NCBI GenBank assembly: GCA_964036195.1
Contig: OZ038453.1
Span: 13,677,206 to 13,741,205, forward strand
DNA length: 64,000 bases
DNA from: Sphaerolaimus hirsutus
Lineage: Eukaryota; Nematoda; Chromadorea; Monhysterida; Sphaerolaimidae
Direction of reading: 5' to 3'
Below the pieces are notes generated by a model. It made no database searches. It saw only the letters and a program-made list of their open reading frames with translations, and was not told where the DNA came from. Below are positions 15,601 to 22,928 of the stretch, piece after piece. The position numbers were made by a program, and so were the translations under genes. Position 1 is the first letter of the stretch. Every line of letters begins with the position of its first letter.

Positions 15601-17170
15601 AAAGATGCTTTTTTGGAATGCAAATTTTCAACTAACTTTTGGAAACTGGAATCAATAATGGAAATCTTTAGACTAAGGAGGTGATTAATTATGACAAAGA
15701 TGTATCTGTGTGGCGTATTTCGCTTATATCCGCGTAAAACTTCACTTGGCATTTGTTACTTTGGTTTTTTTTGTGCTCGCCTTTATACGCGAGTGTTCAA
15801 CCCGGGTCAGGGGTATTAGCGTGTTTTACACCGGTGTGACTGGCGATGTTGTTTGCCATTTTTCTGTATTGAGTCATTTATTAGGACGCTAGGTAGTTTG
15901 TAGATTTTGTTTTTCACTAGCAATCGCAATACCTGTTATCTCATCCACATTGACAATCACATGCCATTTCTATGCTGTAGCAGTAAGCAACGAGGTTAAA
16001 ATCTCACCAAATATGACCGCAGTAAGGGTAGCCGACGGGTGTATGTTGTTATTTTTACTTGCATTTGACTTGAATAGTCCGCGCCGAGTAAACTAATTGA
16101 ATTGAATTGAATTGCCATTATTTATATAGTTTCAGGACTGTGCCACAAAATGTCCATTTCATGGCTTATCTTTCTGTGAATTTTGGATTTATAGGATATA
16201 TATTTATCTATATATTTATATATATATACATTTGGATATATTTTTTTGGATATTTTCAAATCTACCACAACCCATTCAGAACAAGAAATTAAATATTTTT
16301 CACTACACATTGATTTAACTATGGAGTGATTTGACACAGAATTTCTCAAATAACCATATTCAGCAGATCATGGTATCATTCTGTGCAAAGCATGCGGTCA
16401 GGCGGAGATATACAGTCTCATTTTCAACCCCTCACAGCCCACGAAAAAACATCAGCATTTGTGACACACGGGGGCCAGAACAGCCTGGTCGAGGCAGCCG
16501 TGTGTGGCGTGCCCGTGCTCATGGTGCCCCTGTTCGGCGACCAGTTCCACAACGCCGCACTCGCTGCAAAGAGACACAAAATTGGGCAAATTGTTGCTGA
16601 GAAAGCACACATGTCTCAGCCGGACACTTTTATGAAGCAATTGAAAAGTGTTGTGACTGAAAAGAGGTTTGCTGTTTGGAACCTTCTTTTAAATTTAAAG
16701 ATTCAATGAGCTGATGCACAAACTTAACTAATTTTTATGAAAGTATATTTTTACAAAAACGTGTGCATGGGTATTTTAATTAACTGGATGGAAATTTTTC
16801 TGGTATATTGGAAAGTAGGTAGACAACCATTTCACAAAATGAAAATATTTAAAGGGAAGATTATTTTATATAATACCACACGTTTGCTTTCAGTTACCGA
16901 TCAAATGCTCAGCGTCTATCAAAAATGTTGTTGCAGCAGCCACAAAAACCCGAAGTTACAGCAGTTCAATGGGTCAATTTCCTGGCTGAATTCAAAACGT
17001 TGGAAGTGTTCCAATCAAGCTCAAAAGATTTGAACTTTTTCCAATTGCATTCACTCGATGTGGTAGCTGTGATTTTGGGTATTTTGCACATTGTTGCTAT
17101 CTTTATGTTTTTGCTTATAAAGAAATGTTGCAGTTATGTAAAAGCTGGCAGTAAGAGAAAGGTAGAATAG
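688..17170 (+). CDS. UDP-glycosyltransferase UGT-A, 10 exons, exon 9 interrupted by a LINE
   Basis: Membrane UGT of the ER, transferring a sugar from a UDP-sugar to small lipophilic acceptors (family knowledge). Exons from splice sites and phase: 712-856 (an upstream in-frame ATG lies at 688), 1490-1574, 2020-2171, 3314-3514, 3859-3956, 5058-5246, 5330-5501, 5571-5633, 16438-16666, 16894-17170. Started at 712 they total 1611 nt, 536 codons plus stop, normal for the family, with every phase matching. Seen: N-terminal signal peptide (WAVFVLFATLIHCSA), the UGT signature FVTHGGQNS...PLFGDQ in exon 9, a hydrophobic C-terminal anchor (VVAVILGILHIVAIFMFLL), and a basic tail ending KRKVE that resembles a KxKxx ER-retrieval signal. 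The first exon-9 copy (6048-6170) is cut by a 9.9-kb LINE; the second copy is intact with its own acceptor, so splicing 5633 to 16438 would keep the gene whole. Whether it is expressed is unknown. Confidence 0.88.
972..1172. mobile_element. Hairpin MITE in UGT-A intron 1
   Basis: The two halves are inverted repeats: CGACCGAAACTTTGAAAACT near 991 pairs with the complement near 1130-1150, and TTTGAGTTTTCTAGAATG near 1032 pairs with CATTCTAGAAAACTCAAA near 1090. The same sequence theme (gacagacacct centre, ...AACTCAAATGCGTTCAA arm) recurs at 18269-18417, so this is a repeated family. It encodes no protein. The ends are approximate. Confidence 0.7.
1283..1466. mobile_element. CCGTATT-type, G-rich MITE (degraded) in UGT-A intron 1
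   Basis: The left end reads CGTATTTCCTCATAATACC and the right end GGGTATTTCGAGGAACGGTA, a decayed inverted pair of the family seen intact at 25377-25789. The inside is made of the word GGGGTATTTCGAGG and T-rich spacers. Its right end lies about 23 bases before the exon-2 acceptor. Confidence 0.65.
2668..3168. mobile_element. Terminal-inverted-repeat element with a nested MITE, UGT-A intron 3
   Basis: Left end TATACTCGGCGAACATGATA and right end ...GTGACTGGAGTATA. A related copy lies at 42528-42775 and a half copy at about 55215-55315 (shared words GGCACGCTTCCAAC, CGCATGCGTAAAT). Around 2735-2985 a second element is nested, with ends CCACACGGTGGTTGACGC and GCGTCAACTAGCGTGTGTGG and inner words AGTCAACTCAGAGTCAACT. 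No coding potential is seen. Confidence 0.65.
4030..4977. mobile_element. Tc1/mariner-like non-autonomous element, UGT-A intron 5
   Basis: A perfect terminal inverted repeat of about 26 bp starts CACTAGCGGCCAGAATAGTT and is flanked on both sides by TA (4028-4029 and 4978-4979), the signature of Tc1/mariner insertion. The interior also folds on itself: about 4340-4440 pairs imperfectly with 4605-4690 (GGTGATGTA against TACATCACC). No transposase frame is visible. It accounts for nearly all of the 1.1-kb intron between exons 5 and 6. Confidence 0.85.
5721..6170. repeat. 450-bp duplication flanking the LINE, left copy
   Basis: Identical as far as can be read to 16111-16560 (offset 10390). It holds the end of UGT-A intron 8, a splice acceptor at 6047 and the first 123 bases of exon 9 (6048-6170). 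At 6170 the UGT reading frame stops and LINE sequence starts. It is either an unusually long target-site duplication or a local duplication tied to the insertion. Confidence 0.9.
6552..15335 (+). CDS. LINE polyprotein: Gag-like/esterase, APE endonuclease and reverse transcriptase in one ORF
   Basis: 2927 codons without a stop. Residues about 1-410 are low complexity and may be translated leader; an ATG at 7794 (residue 415, MAAHRDSDEAD) opens the first protein-like part and is the more likely start. After a charged, helical region comes an SGNH/GDSL hydrolase: GDST near 1073, GSWD near 1123 (Asn of the usual GxND replaced by Trp), DGLHLSPYG near 1287. The APE endonuclease has YQNVRS near 1784, a catalytic-type Glu in LGEAN, GDFN near 1928 and SDH near 2014. 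The reverse transcriptase follows with FFVDDV (active-site YxDD/FxDD box) near 2480. A Cys-rich C-terminal motif (CPLC...H...C) begins near 2802. CR1-like elements usually split these into two ORFs; here they are fused. Confidence 0.88.
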   Translation: MESNPNSMFWHAFLCVSLTILTLPILGVYILDTPTAAGKTPSIGNGPTTGGTPKQFESTKKKSEAAKSAGVFACDNKETRVETTGGGRAWIRADSGRSLEVGLRAEVDFRTWGLKWPRKRVTRVNDADSGWTAAPTRPANRPCCNPTRTSPSTQNRRPRTKKRGFWQTSKLGRNRQLQTGPGAARRDKRGNADRNRKAQGTKATKLVGNCELRLVNVCKIAEVKVSGTLGRTVLRCRFYGFFASNERTDGKIGGTKGDTVLRCRFIGFCASNERTDGKIGGAKDQSVVQLRSDDFCASKERTGKRKNRVNRQQIGGTIYGDTKHNSCGTFKEKLRREFSKKQLLSMVLLTREDTLNFVWNRTRATALKGHATEVGRGIIGVETFGPHTPIYSAATYNATNHTQVAIQKAKRAKTMAAHRDSDEADTMMKIPADMGKLADELKTMTHEDRVARIELWMEQRRNALVQSRDDVMRLDEESRKGESADAAQCTLALCRAVAQMQIFETVSAKIDVGQEVNMSCRLESMRQDCDTKIAAAHADAKLARDETAALKRQMQKHTDDLAGIQGMMAQKGWQPEVDKTALFMVSSGDATDPFSLYAPMEFPADGTIWKCPAFALLWQKGRALSDQAMRDKAVELNKDWKPFTPEASPATKAIWFDRRTQFWREFSADKETGDNMRLWYDYSNTDDLAMQNSKMMESMLVVLSALYGRNKRFCAYLTLTGTRTIVNANQHHGFMGNGFNKATWDGLTMPKDKRNLNAYGVALQTIRDRADSVQVLVDGELEAYESEFKDLEDGEKMWEVGAADKHRARAEIMQMGRFKKGLTEKIMLNELKFRKNKPTLEDGELDTLTFQGKTYVKDTTYMKTIADYHAEQKKTQSASTRLKQARSKSKSTTAKSTGKESETVTSSDSETEEEEKEKVSSWFRIGEKSRLKEWIGHAARKGGNRVAQAVATYAPEAIQRARYTLWDDSRGGNGEWGILVEVPGENVMMVKDLMRSLKYNEGDWQEQLAKDNLNFQKNWYRPSWTEKTAVYCPFDSRFSGDEADTGKDPQINFKYHMYGIPYTHCPLSVWLTGDSTACDNYRGQLTQRLRKCVQHTEAEKRTDLVRVSQCASMYRGCRLNVIMGSWDIMQWDMVNVVAIKCVLDFYDTVFLVVRDQRTHWLNEFVANIYTALAKLRYWLDDKNAANVPIVGCFTQPFYPAQPGLATDKGAHRSIMEMGIVVETALKIVCERIRGVSIVTPLLYMKKNYRPSTEARSAADPNAVGTFSQPRPPVDCLEEQYFGMLNTDGLHLSPYGNGYMARLMAREIVLSIWTKGKPSLNWLVTERGIRVRYGSKDLYPRISFISSVIVNLTMCSRETVGTTILSNSIHIALYRRYHESAAPGKALSGRMPSEAEVIQGNRKIAKVLAKIGILGARGLIMAPVETAAAVVAGQKPAIRRWPVEAHGATENGEAGGNLQLTLVQLNHVRQPRIRWGEGKWGTQQTDLNMGLDYQKTCNWGSKWAKWVVYTILSLLGCLAYLGQDSVVKYQANLKNAQLRQRCARARRVQRWKFIRTRRLFPKSRGGRRARPPTRRLSALALLAGTGGLIMVCMLVGLNTTFISGIRKYDREIRQIGFLVRGNTNVFAHCRALRAWFARQTYGVAVFRSKVFSGTKWHVEILCDMCKTLGTRLSKLGGIMASLFAREPIWWKNRKNKNKNMKPHEKQLHAIECPQTIDTETTASEVTQSGGQTITNTKLKRSEKQREVGRITGILRQKQKGVKIGGNKNEKSKKKVRWGNNLVLMYQNVRSARRKQVQIKSLLDRDYYDIVILGEANVTTRLDTTEHGDYNLTVVKKPDHANGGFLVYIRKSLTSYMQGSVTSRGWESNTVAMTVSTLAGKVDIIGVYLVDQGRVNRDVTQKDANAEILQDISAAIMENRRINRDTMVIGDFNAALGSDLLGLGRCNDVSTSNSRLFRGWLDSTQMEVIDNAKGQWWTFESGMTKTRIDYCLLDSQSTSTSATVMNLGHANSPVLSDHSALEVDIKLETKGLGEKGQGNEGQEWSIRGKAKSTKFLMEIEKTLVWENLPENYDAVLSLLQHRAKEWFGRKPKRQQETKQSKKIKAIKRELGQNRRALHEGRLGLEAYRECRKGSLRAIREQERECHEEKLDLMLERELKYGIEHTNLYRLASKLREADVKYPMLKKGAHQCKDDDEQRQVLTDFWKRIQDPNPAASKYETDEGMKAVIDEDLATLMDSEISKSETLDACRRLKLGKSAGTTGISHEMIRMPGVKLLHVLTEQMNRWFNKEERIPEKAQTCKLVLLHKKGDKSDVNNYRTVGIQCNLLKLYCSILNKRLMTAFERNNAFGDMQAGFRANRRTTDNHVIIQGCLVETNKLSMCSVDAVKAFDRVDRSRLWTKLHDYGYGPKLRAAIRSTYDDQKCFLQYNNVRTKNLEYPHGVRQGCCLSPTLYVLYMADLRTKLEKCGLGAKLGEKRIPAGFFVDDVILLANTDEELQKIMDIFTEWSYDWGVGISEKKSMILHFRRKADPTRKWNLGIGVDGAKQQIGECDETTYLGIRLCSGNDPFKVQKQRYVEKAVNGRFLAGEVAKHSRRKIWALNMLWGTYVASTVMYGVEITGVSKTSLRQMTSVQMGLYRKLGGIGIHMSNKLLGLDWDIRTMECWYKYSVIRFNDYLKSNKASETTKKAAEIWGGKKGQGTNVTLRTNSPAGRSQSSRAEVGLSNVGQTGKTEILNACKHYGWEIGLKQKGSRSIQRENQVLTEITPIIPETLQSDEHVWFSGRHGWLCKLQQLRFRHNRVRQWNNCPLCETLGWSFWMTLNHYLGQCQHPTIVLWRKSWVSSLSEDCCSRLCGGFPPGLEVTDMAATNSRHHDFNSTERRVPSTIFDAAVCHKKRSEASIFLENLMEILAEWPERCDAYSYTSGMAISAQ
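7245..7487 (+). repeat. Three 81-bp tandem units inside the LINE 5' region
   Basis: Units begin at about 7245, 7326 and 7407 (ACGGTGTTGCG, ACGGTGTTGCG, TCGGTGGTACA), with the shared inner words GCGTCAAACGAGCGAACCGA and AAATAGGCGGA. The third unit is more diverged. The period is 27 codons, so the repeat keeps the frame (RCRFxGFxASNERTDGKIGG). Tandem units in a LINE leader often act as a promoter module; here that is inference. Confidence 0.8.
15336..16110 (+). other. LINE 3' untranslated region and ATTGA tail
   Basis: Non-coding stretch between the stop codon of the LINE ORF and the right-hand duplication. It ends in GAATTGAATTGAATT, the simple-repeat tail presumed to prime on the target. No other gene is seen in it. 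Confidence 0.7.
16111..16560. repeat. 450-bp duplication flanking the LINE, right copy
   Basis: Second copy of 5721-6170. Here the acceptor (AG at 16436-16437) and exon-9 start are followed by the rest of the UGT exon (LAAKRHKIGQ...), so this copy is the one that can still be spliced into the UGT-A message. Confidence 0.9.
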
Positions 17171-17334
17171 TCGTTAGGTAGAATTTGATACAGATTCTAG
17201 ATAAAGTCGGCAGACGTATCGCCCTACAAACATTTGCGTCAATCTCTCCAGTGGAGAGTGCATGACGGCATTAGGTATTGTGACGCAATATTTTAACCAT
17301 TGGAATAGATCGGGTCACATATGAAAACTTGACA

Positions 17335-17824
17335 CTTATCCCAGTTACCAGTTGCGTATTATACAAATGAGAGTGAAAACTGAAAGTTAGCTAAAAATCG
17401 TTAAAATTTGCTTCGCTTTGCCAATTTCTACCTTCATAATTGCTATTTTTGTTTATATACATGATTAAATAGCTATTGTGAGCCTATTTTATTCATATTA
17501 ATAGCGGATTTCGAAATTTTGGCCGGCTGCCAAGTTCTCCTCTGTTGGAACGCAGCCAACGAATGAAAAATAAAATAAAAACAAAAACGGTAGTTTGAAA
17601 GGTAAAACGGTAGTTTGAACAGTCAAATTCTTTACGAGCAACGTTGAAAATGTAGATAACTAGGGCGTGGCACGCACGGACGCAGCGAAACGTCCATTTT
17701 TCTTTTAATATGATTTTCTTTTTCAATTTCTAGCGTCCGTGTGGGACACAAGTTTCGTTGTTCGCTCTATTCACGAGCGATTTCTCACTCTCCGATTTTG
17801 TAGGGTGAAATGTCCGCCGACTTT
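17335..17824. repeat. Direct repeat copy 2, right flank of UGT-A
   Basis: Matches 1-490 with scattered single-base differences. It starts CTTATCCCAGTTACCAGTTG and ends at CGCCGACTTT. The stretch 17825-18260 to its right is AT-rich and shows no gene. Confidence 0.85.
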
Positions 17825-18268
17825 TACTATAGACATTTTATGAAATAGACTTTTTAGCTCGAGTATTTACCCATTATTTTTTGTTACAATGAATGGAAAA
17901 AATACTGTTGTCATGTCAACTGTTTTCCACTTGTGTCCTCGTGCCACTCAAGTTACTGTATTTGCATGTCAGTAATGTAGCAAATCCCAGATAAGTTAAT
18001 CTTCACGGATTTTATGTACTCACAGTTCACACACACATACATACATAAATACACACCATATTTTTACCTATCTCAAGCGCGGAACTAAGTAAACAATACA
18101 ATCGGCAAATATGGCTACCTATAGAGACGGTAATGATGGAATGAAGCCAGATATCATGGCGCTAGCGCCATTTCAGAGTTCCAAAGAGGTTCACGTCATG
18201 TAAACATTGGTACCCAAACGCACAATTTTCCTGATACACAGTAGTGCGCGCGCATGCGCAGTTGCACA

Positions 18269-19358
18269 CTAGTTTACTGGCAGATTTTTGTAAACTCATA
18301 AATCGGCTTTGAACGTATTTGAGTTTACTGGAACGAGTTTTTCTTAATCCCTATCAACTGCAGTTGACAGACACCTGATTCCGGTAAACTCAACTGCGTT
18401 CAAAACCGATTTATGAGTAGTGATGTAAAGGCACCGGGGCACCGGTGCCCCGGTGCTTGGCACCGAAGGGCACCAGCACCGGTGCTGGTGCGGTGCCCTC
18501 GCAATTTTGCCGGTGCCGGTGCCATTTTTTTCAAAATAGCACCGGTGCCGGTGCGGTGCGGTGCCCTTCTTCGAGGGTGCCTTTAGGTGCTAGCACCGGC
18601 CAGAAAAAGTGGGGCACCGGGAAAGGCACCGGCAGGGTTTCAAGGTTGTGAACTGCGGTTATTATTGCACGACATGTGTGTTCATTTAAAAAGTGACCCA
18701 ATCAAATTCACGTTGAACATGTGCCCACATGTGTCACTTTTTTATTGATTTTCTTATGACAAACATAAAAACTGTTGATTTTAAACAATACTATGATCGA
18801 TTCTGAGTCGGATAAAAATGATTGCGACGTGTCCGAAAGGAGCATGTTGTTAAAATCAAACAAACATCCTGGTCCTGGCGCCGAGTACTCCTGGCGCCTG
18901 CAAACGCGCATGGCGTTGGTGCTGGTGCCAACACAAAAAGCGCCATGACTCTTTTGGCTTCAGGTGCCATTTTGCTGTGGCACTATTGGTGGTCAGCGCC
19001 ATGGCCATTGGCGCCATACTGCACCGGCACCATAGATTTTGGTGCTGGGGGCTGGAAAAGTGCCAGGGCACGTTTGGTGCTTCCCGCCAAGGTCCTGGCA
19101 CTTTTAATATCACTACTCAAAATTTTACCCGGTGCGGAGCCATTCGGTGCTAGCACCGCCAACCCTTAGGTGCCGGTGCCATTTTTTTCGGAATGGCACC
19201 GGTGCTGGTGCGGTGCGGTGCCATTTTTTGGCCGGTGCCCCAGGGTGCCAGGTGCCCTTTTCACGCGATGGTAAAGGTGCCGGTGCGGTGCGGTGCCATT
19301 TTACCCGGTGCCTTTAACATCACTATTTATGAGTTTACGGAAAACTGGAAGTAAACTA
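18269..19358. mobile_element. Hairpin MITE, split by a hAT element
   Basis: Outer arms: AGTTTACTGGCAG and GTAAACTCATAAATCGG on the left, ACCGATTTATGAG and AACTGGAAGTAAACT on the right. It belongs to the family at 972-1172. The hAT-like element 18418-19325 sits inside the right arm. The ends are approximate. Confidence 0.65.
18418..19325. mobile_element. hAT-type low-complexity MITE, CACCGG family
   Basis: Ends TAGTGATGTAAAGGCACCGG and its inverse CCGGTGCCTTTAACATCACTA. Perfect 8-bp target duplication TTTATGAG at 18410-18417 and 19326-19333, the hAT hallmark. The inside is dominated by CACCGG/GGTGCC words. A GCGCC-type segment ending ...TTTTAATATCACTA near 19116 appears nested within it. No protein is seen. 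Confidence 0.9.
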
Positions 19359-21034
19359 ATGTGCGCAGCGGCATAAATACTTTGTGCATTTCGCACAAGG
19401 TTTATTTTTTTCGGGGCACCACCCTAACGAAATTTCACCATTTGATAAGTAAAAAAACAACAGTGTTCATATAATCTCAACAATGTTCCTGAAGAGTGCC
19501 GCAGGCGATGGCGTAGCATGTGCCATTACCATTTTTCAGGTACTTTCTCATCACTAGGTAAGGGGTATATTTTTGGCATGTACATTAGAGCCGTTCGGTT
19601 AGAAACTCTACATTCGATGTTTGTCGGCAGCCCCCGCTCCCCAAGCGTTTTTCCTGATCTTTTTTAATTTAGGTGTTTTTTTCCACCGAAAAACGCTCAA
19701 AGTCACTCATTTTTCAAACAATTAACATTCGAAAAAAATTATTTTTTTAAAGATATTGTTCATTGACATTGCATGTATAATCCTAACACACCTAAATTCT
19801 GGCCCTAAACTAGCGTGCGTGAAACCACAATGTACATTGACAAAATCTAGAATCACAAGAGTTTCAGAGGTAGGTAGGTATTTACAAGTTGCATAAAACT
19901 TTGCATGTTCAACATAGAGTGTGTATTTCTTTGTCGTTGCAGAAATGTGTCCCTAAAATACTTAGAATAGGATAAAGTTTTTAAATTTGAATTTATTACA
20001 ATTATAGATTATAACCTTTTATTTAAAGATTTATACAAAATTGTAAATGTAATTATAAAGACGGATTCATTGATTTCAAATATACTTATATTTTACTGAC
20101 AAACAAAAATGAAGATTTGAAGCCACATTTGATGCAAAATATAGGTTCCAGGGAGGTAATATAGAACAAATTCAAGAACACAAAATTATGGATAGAATTA
20201 TCAGACTATTACTATTCTTGCTTTTTCTGACACATATTTGTTCACCAGCAAAAATATTGCTATTTGCACCTGCTTTATCTAACAGTCACCTTATGTTTTA
20301 CAATAAAATGGCTGATGTATTGGCAAATGCTGGTTAGAGGCATTGCATTTCTGTTTTTTTCTTCTTTTTTAAAATTTTTGATTTTTTCCATACTTTATTT
20401 ACATTTAAACAGGACATGAAACCTGGCTATATATGGCACAAGAGACAAAGGAATCAGACTTGAATTTGACACAATTCATAAACAAAGCAAAGTATGTGAT
20501 TTTCTTTTTGAAAATAAATATATGAAAAGTTACATTTTTAGATATTTACAGGCCATATATAGTGCCAGCATTGGATGGAACAAAATGGGAGAAAATACAG
20601 AAAATGGCAAATACAATGTCATTTGATGATGGTTCAGATACAAATGAACTGAATGAAGAGGATTATCCATTGATGGATACAATGTTCAGTGAATGGTAAA
20701 TTTGAAAAATAACAATGTTGATTCTAAAACAATAGAAAATGTGAAATGTTGAAAGTGTGCCAAACCACAAATAAAATAAAATATTCATGCAGTAGTTATA
20801 GGCGCTGGCACTAATTATGTCATTTTATTTCTACTAGATCCCCACATAAATACAAGTATCACAAATTGACACCCAATACAGTCTCAACCCATAAATCCCA
20901 GCCCAGCTGTCCAACACGGGCGCGTTATCCGTTCTCCGCGCCGAGCACTTCGACATCGCCATCGGCAATCACTTCCATCTGTGCTGGCTGGGCATCGCCG
21001 ATGTGATAGGCGTTGACTCCATTGCCTGGTCTCA

Positions 21035-21380
21035 AATTCAATTAGAACCCAAGGCGCGTGAGAAAAGCCTTACGCACACTAGTTGACGACTATGTTAAAT
21101 CTCAACTGGTTCCCATCCCAATTCAAATATTGCTGACTCGTAGCACTGTGCATTATTGTATACACATATGTATACTACAAAACCGCAAAAAAAACTTTTT
21201 TTGCATCACTTTTTTGCATACAGCTTCATTTGTAACCTAATTCAACACTTACATTTGAACGTTGTTCGTCGGCTCGTCAGCAAGCTTTGAAATGGGATCT
21301 GAACCAGAAGACATTTGATGTTGTTGTCAATTAGTGTGTAGGGCCATGTCGGGCGCCTTAGGTTCCAATTGAATCTGGCC
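21035..21380. mobile_element. Nested MITEs inside UGT-B exon 4
   Basis: An outer inverted pair (CAATTAGAACCCAAGGCGC at about 21040 and GCGCCTTAGGTTCCAATTG near 21373) encloses an inner element of about 21066-21345 with ends ACACTAGTTGAC and GTCAATTAGTGTGTAGGGCC. The inner family also occurs at 30676-30843, and a fragment lies near 53440-53500 (shared words TTTGAACGTCGTTCG, GTCAGCAAGCTTTGAA). Confidence 0.75.
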
Positions 21381-21983
21381 CCTGGGCTACAACCTGCGGA
21401 TTTATGCCGGAAATGTGGCAGGTGGCTGGGCTGCCGCCTACGATCAGTACTTTTGTACCCAGTGAGTTTCTGATTTGAGTTTCAAATTTTGGGAAATTTG
21501 AGTTTTGGTTGGAGGTTCGATTATTGATTCCAAAACACTTCTTACTATTGCTGCTTGCATTTTTTGCAGATTTGTTCTCCGCTTATGGAGATGAAATGAC
21601 ATTTTATGAAAGGGCAATGAATATTATGGAGACAATAAACACTAGGAAATACACTGATCAGTACTATGTGAGTTTGAGCATTAATTTTTGAAAAAATGTG
21701 CCTTCAAATGTAATTTTGTGACTCTCAGAGCGCGGGTACAGAGGTTTTCCGCAAACATATCAGACCAGACTACCCAGATTTGCAAGATTTGGCAAAAGAA
21801 AAGGTTCAACTATACATTATGAACGGCATTCAAATGTTGGAATTTCCAGCGCCAAATTTCCCAAATTTCATTTTCATTGGTGGCATTGGTTTGAAGAAAG
21901 GACATGGCGTCTTAAATGAGGTTTTGTCAGACACAGTATTTATAACATTTGATGTTGATGCTTGGTGCTTTTACCATCACTAG

Positions 21984-22180
21984 TAGGGTGTCAACTTTTT
22001 ATTTTCCGTTTTCTGTTTCCGCTTTCCACAGGCACACTTTTTTTCCGTTTCCGTTCCGTTTTCCGGCAAATGCAAAATTTTTGTCCGTTTCCGCAGGCAA
22101 AATTTTTCTGTTTCCGTTTTCCAGCAAGTGCAACAAATTTACCGTTTCAGTTTTCCGTAAAAACTTTTGTTGACACCCTA
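21984..22180. mobile_element. T-rich MITE, CCGTTTTCC family, UGT-B intron 6
   Basis: Ends TAGGGTGTCAAC and GTTGACACCCTA. The inside is repeats of TTTCCGTTTCCG/CCGTTTTCC on one strand. The ends fit the hAT YARNG pattern, but I could not find a clear 8-bp duplication. Confidence 0.7.
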
Positions 22181-22837
22181 ATCTTGTCTAAATAGTCATC
22201 CCATATGTTCAATAAATTGAGCACAGAAATGGTCGAAAGTGTACAATGATGCCAAGTCAGGTGTGATTTTCGTCTCGTTTGGCTCGGTGGCTTCAGCTGG
22301 CTTGATGCCAGACGGCTGGAAGGCGACCATCATACAGGCCGCCCAGCAGATGCCCAGCTACACTTTCATTTGGAAGTATGACTCCATGGACATCTATGGT
22401 AAAGTGCGATAAAAAATAAAAACAGCACACATATTCCTTCGGAAATTTCAGACAGAATTTACAGCCAGGGCCTTTCCCATGCCATGAAACAGTCATCATA
22501 GGTATGTCAAATGTGAGGTAGTGTAAAATGTGTGAGAAGCACATGGCATTTTGCACTTTGACAAACGGTGTGGTACTGGCCCCAGCTTCCGAAAATACCA
22601 GTAATGAGTCAATGCCATCGCAGATAAATTCAAAGTGCCCGAAAATGTGCATGTATCAAACTGGCTGCCGCAATTGGACATGCTGGGTGAGTTTATGATA
22701 AGTGCAAGAAGATAAAAATGGTGGACAAAAGGATGATGGATGAAATGGTGGAAAAATTTCCGACAGGTAAAAATAAAACCTATGCACTACAGGGATGTAC
22801 AGTTTTAAGTTTGCAGTGATTGCATGTGCCTTGCCGG

Positions 22838-22928
22838 ATGTAGAAGCGTCGCAGCGCTGGCGCCAGAAACAAAGCATCTATGGCGTTCTTGGCGCCAAAT
22901 TGCTAGCGCATTTTACATCAGTAGTGTG
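22838..22928. mobile_element. GCGCC-family MITE remnant, UGT-B intron 8
   Basis: A short run of GGCGCC/GCGCTGGCGCC words ending AGCGCATTTTACATCAGTAG, like the right end of the GCGCC elements at 52683-53898 and 54165-54909. The left end is unclear. Confidence 0.5.

Larger units (their letters stand above)
6171..16110 (+). mobile_element. CR1/L2-like non-LTR retrotransposon (LINE), apparently full length
   Basis: The borders are set by the two 450-bp duplications. It has about 380 bases of leader, one very long ORF, a non-coding 3' part (15336-16110) and a tail of ATTGA repeats just before the right duplication, as in LINEs that end in a short microsatellite rather than poly(A). The target itself begins ATTGCC, so tail and target share microhomology. 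The intact ORF and identical flanks indicate a recent insertion. The class call rests on an SGNH esterase, an APE endonuclease and a reverse transcriptase in that order, a combination known from CR1-like elements. Confidence 0.88.
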
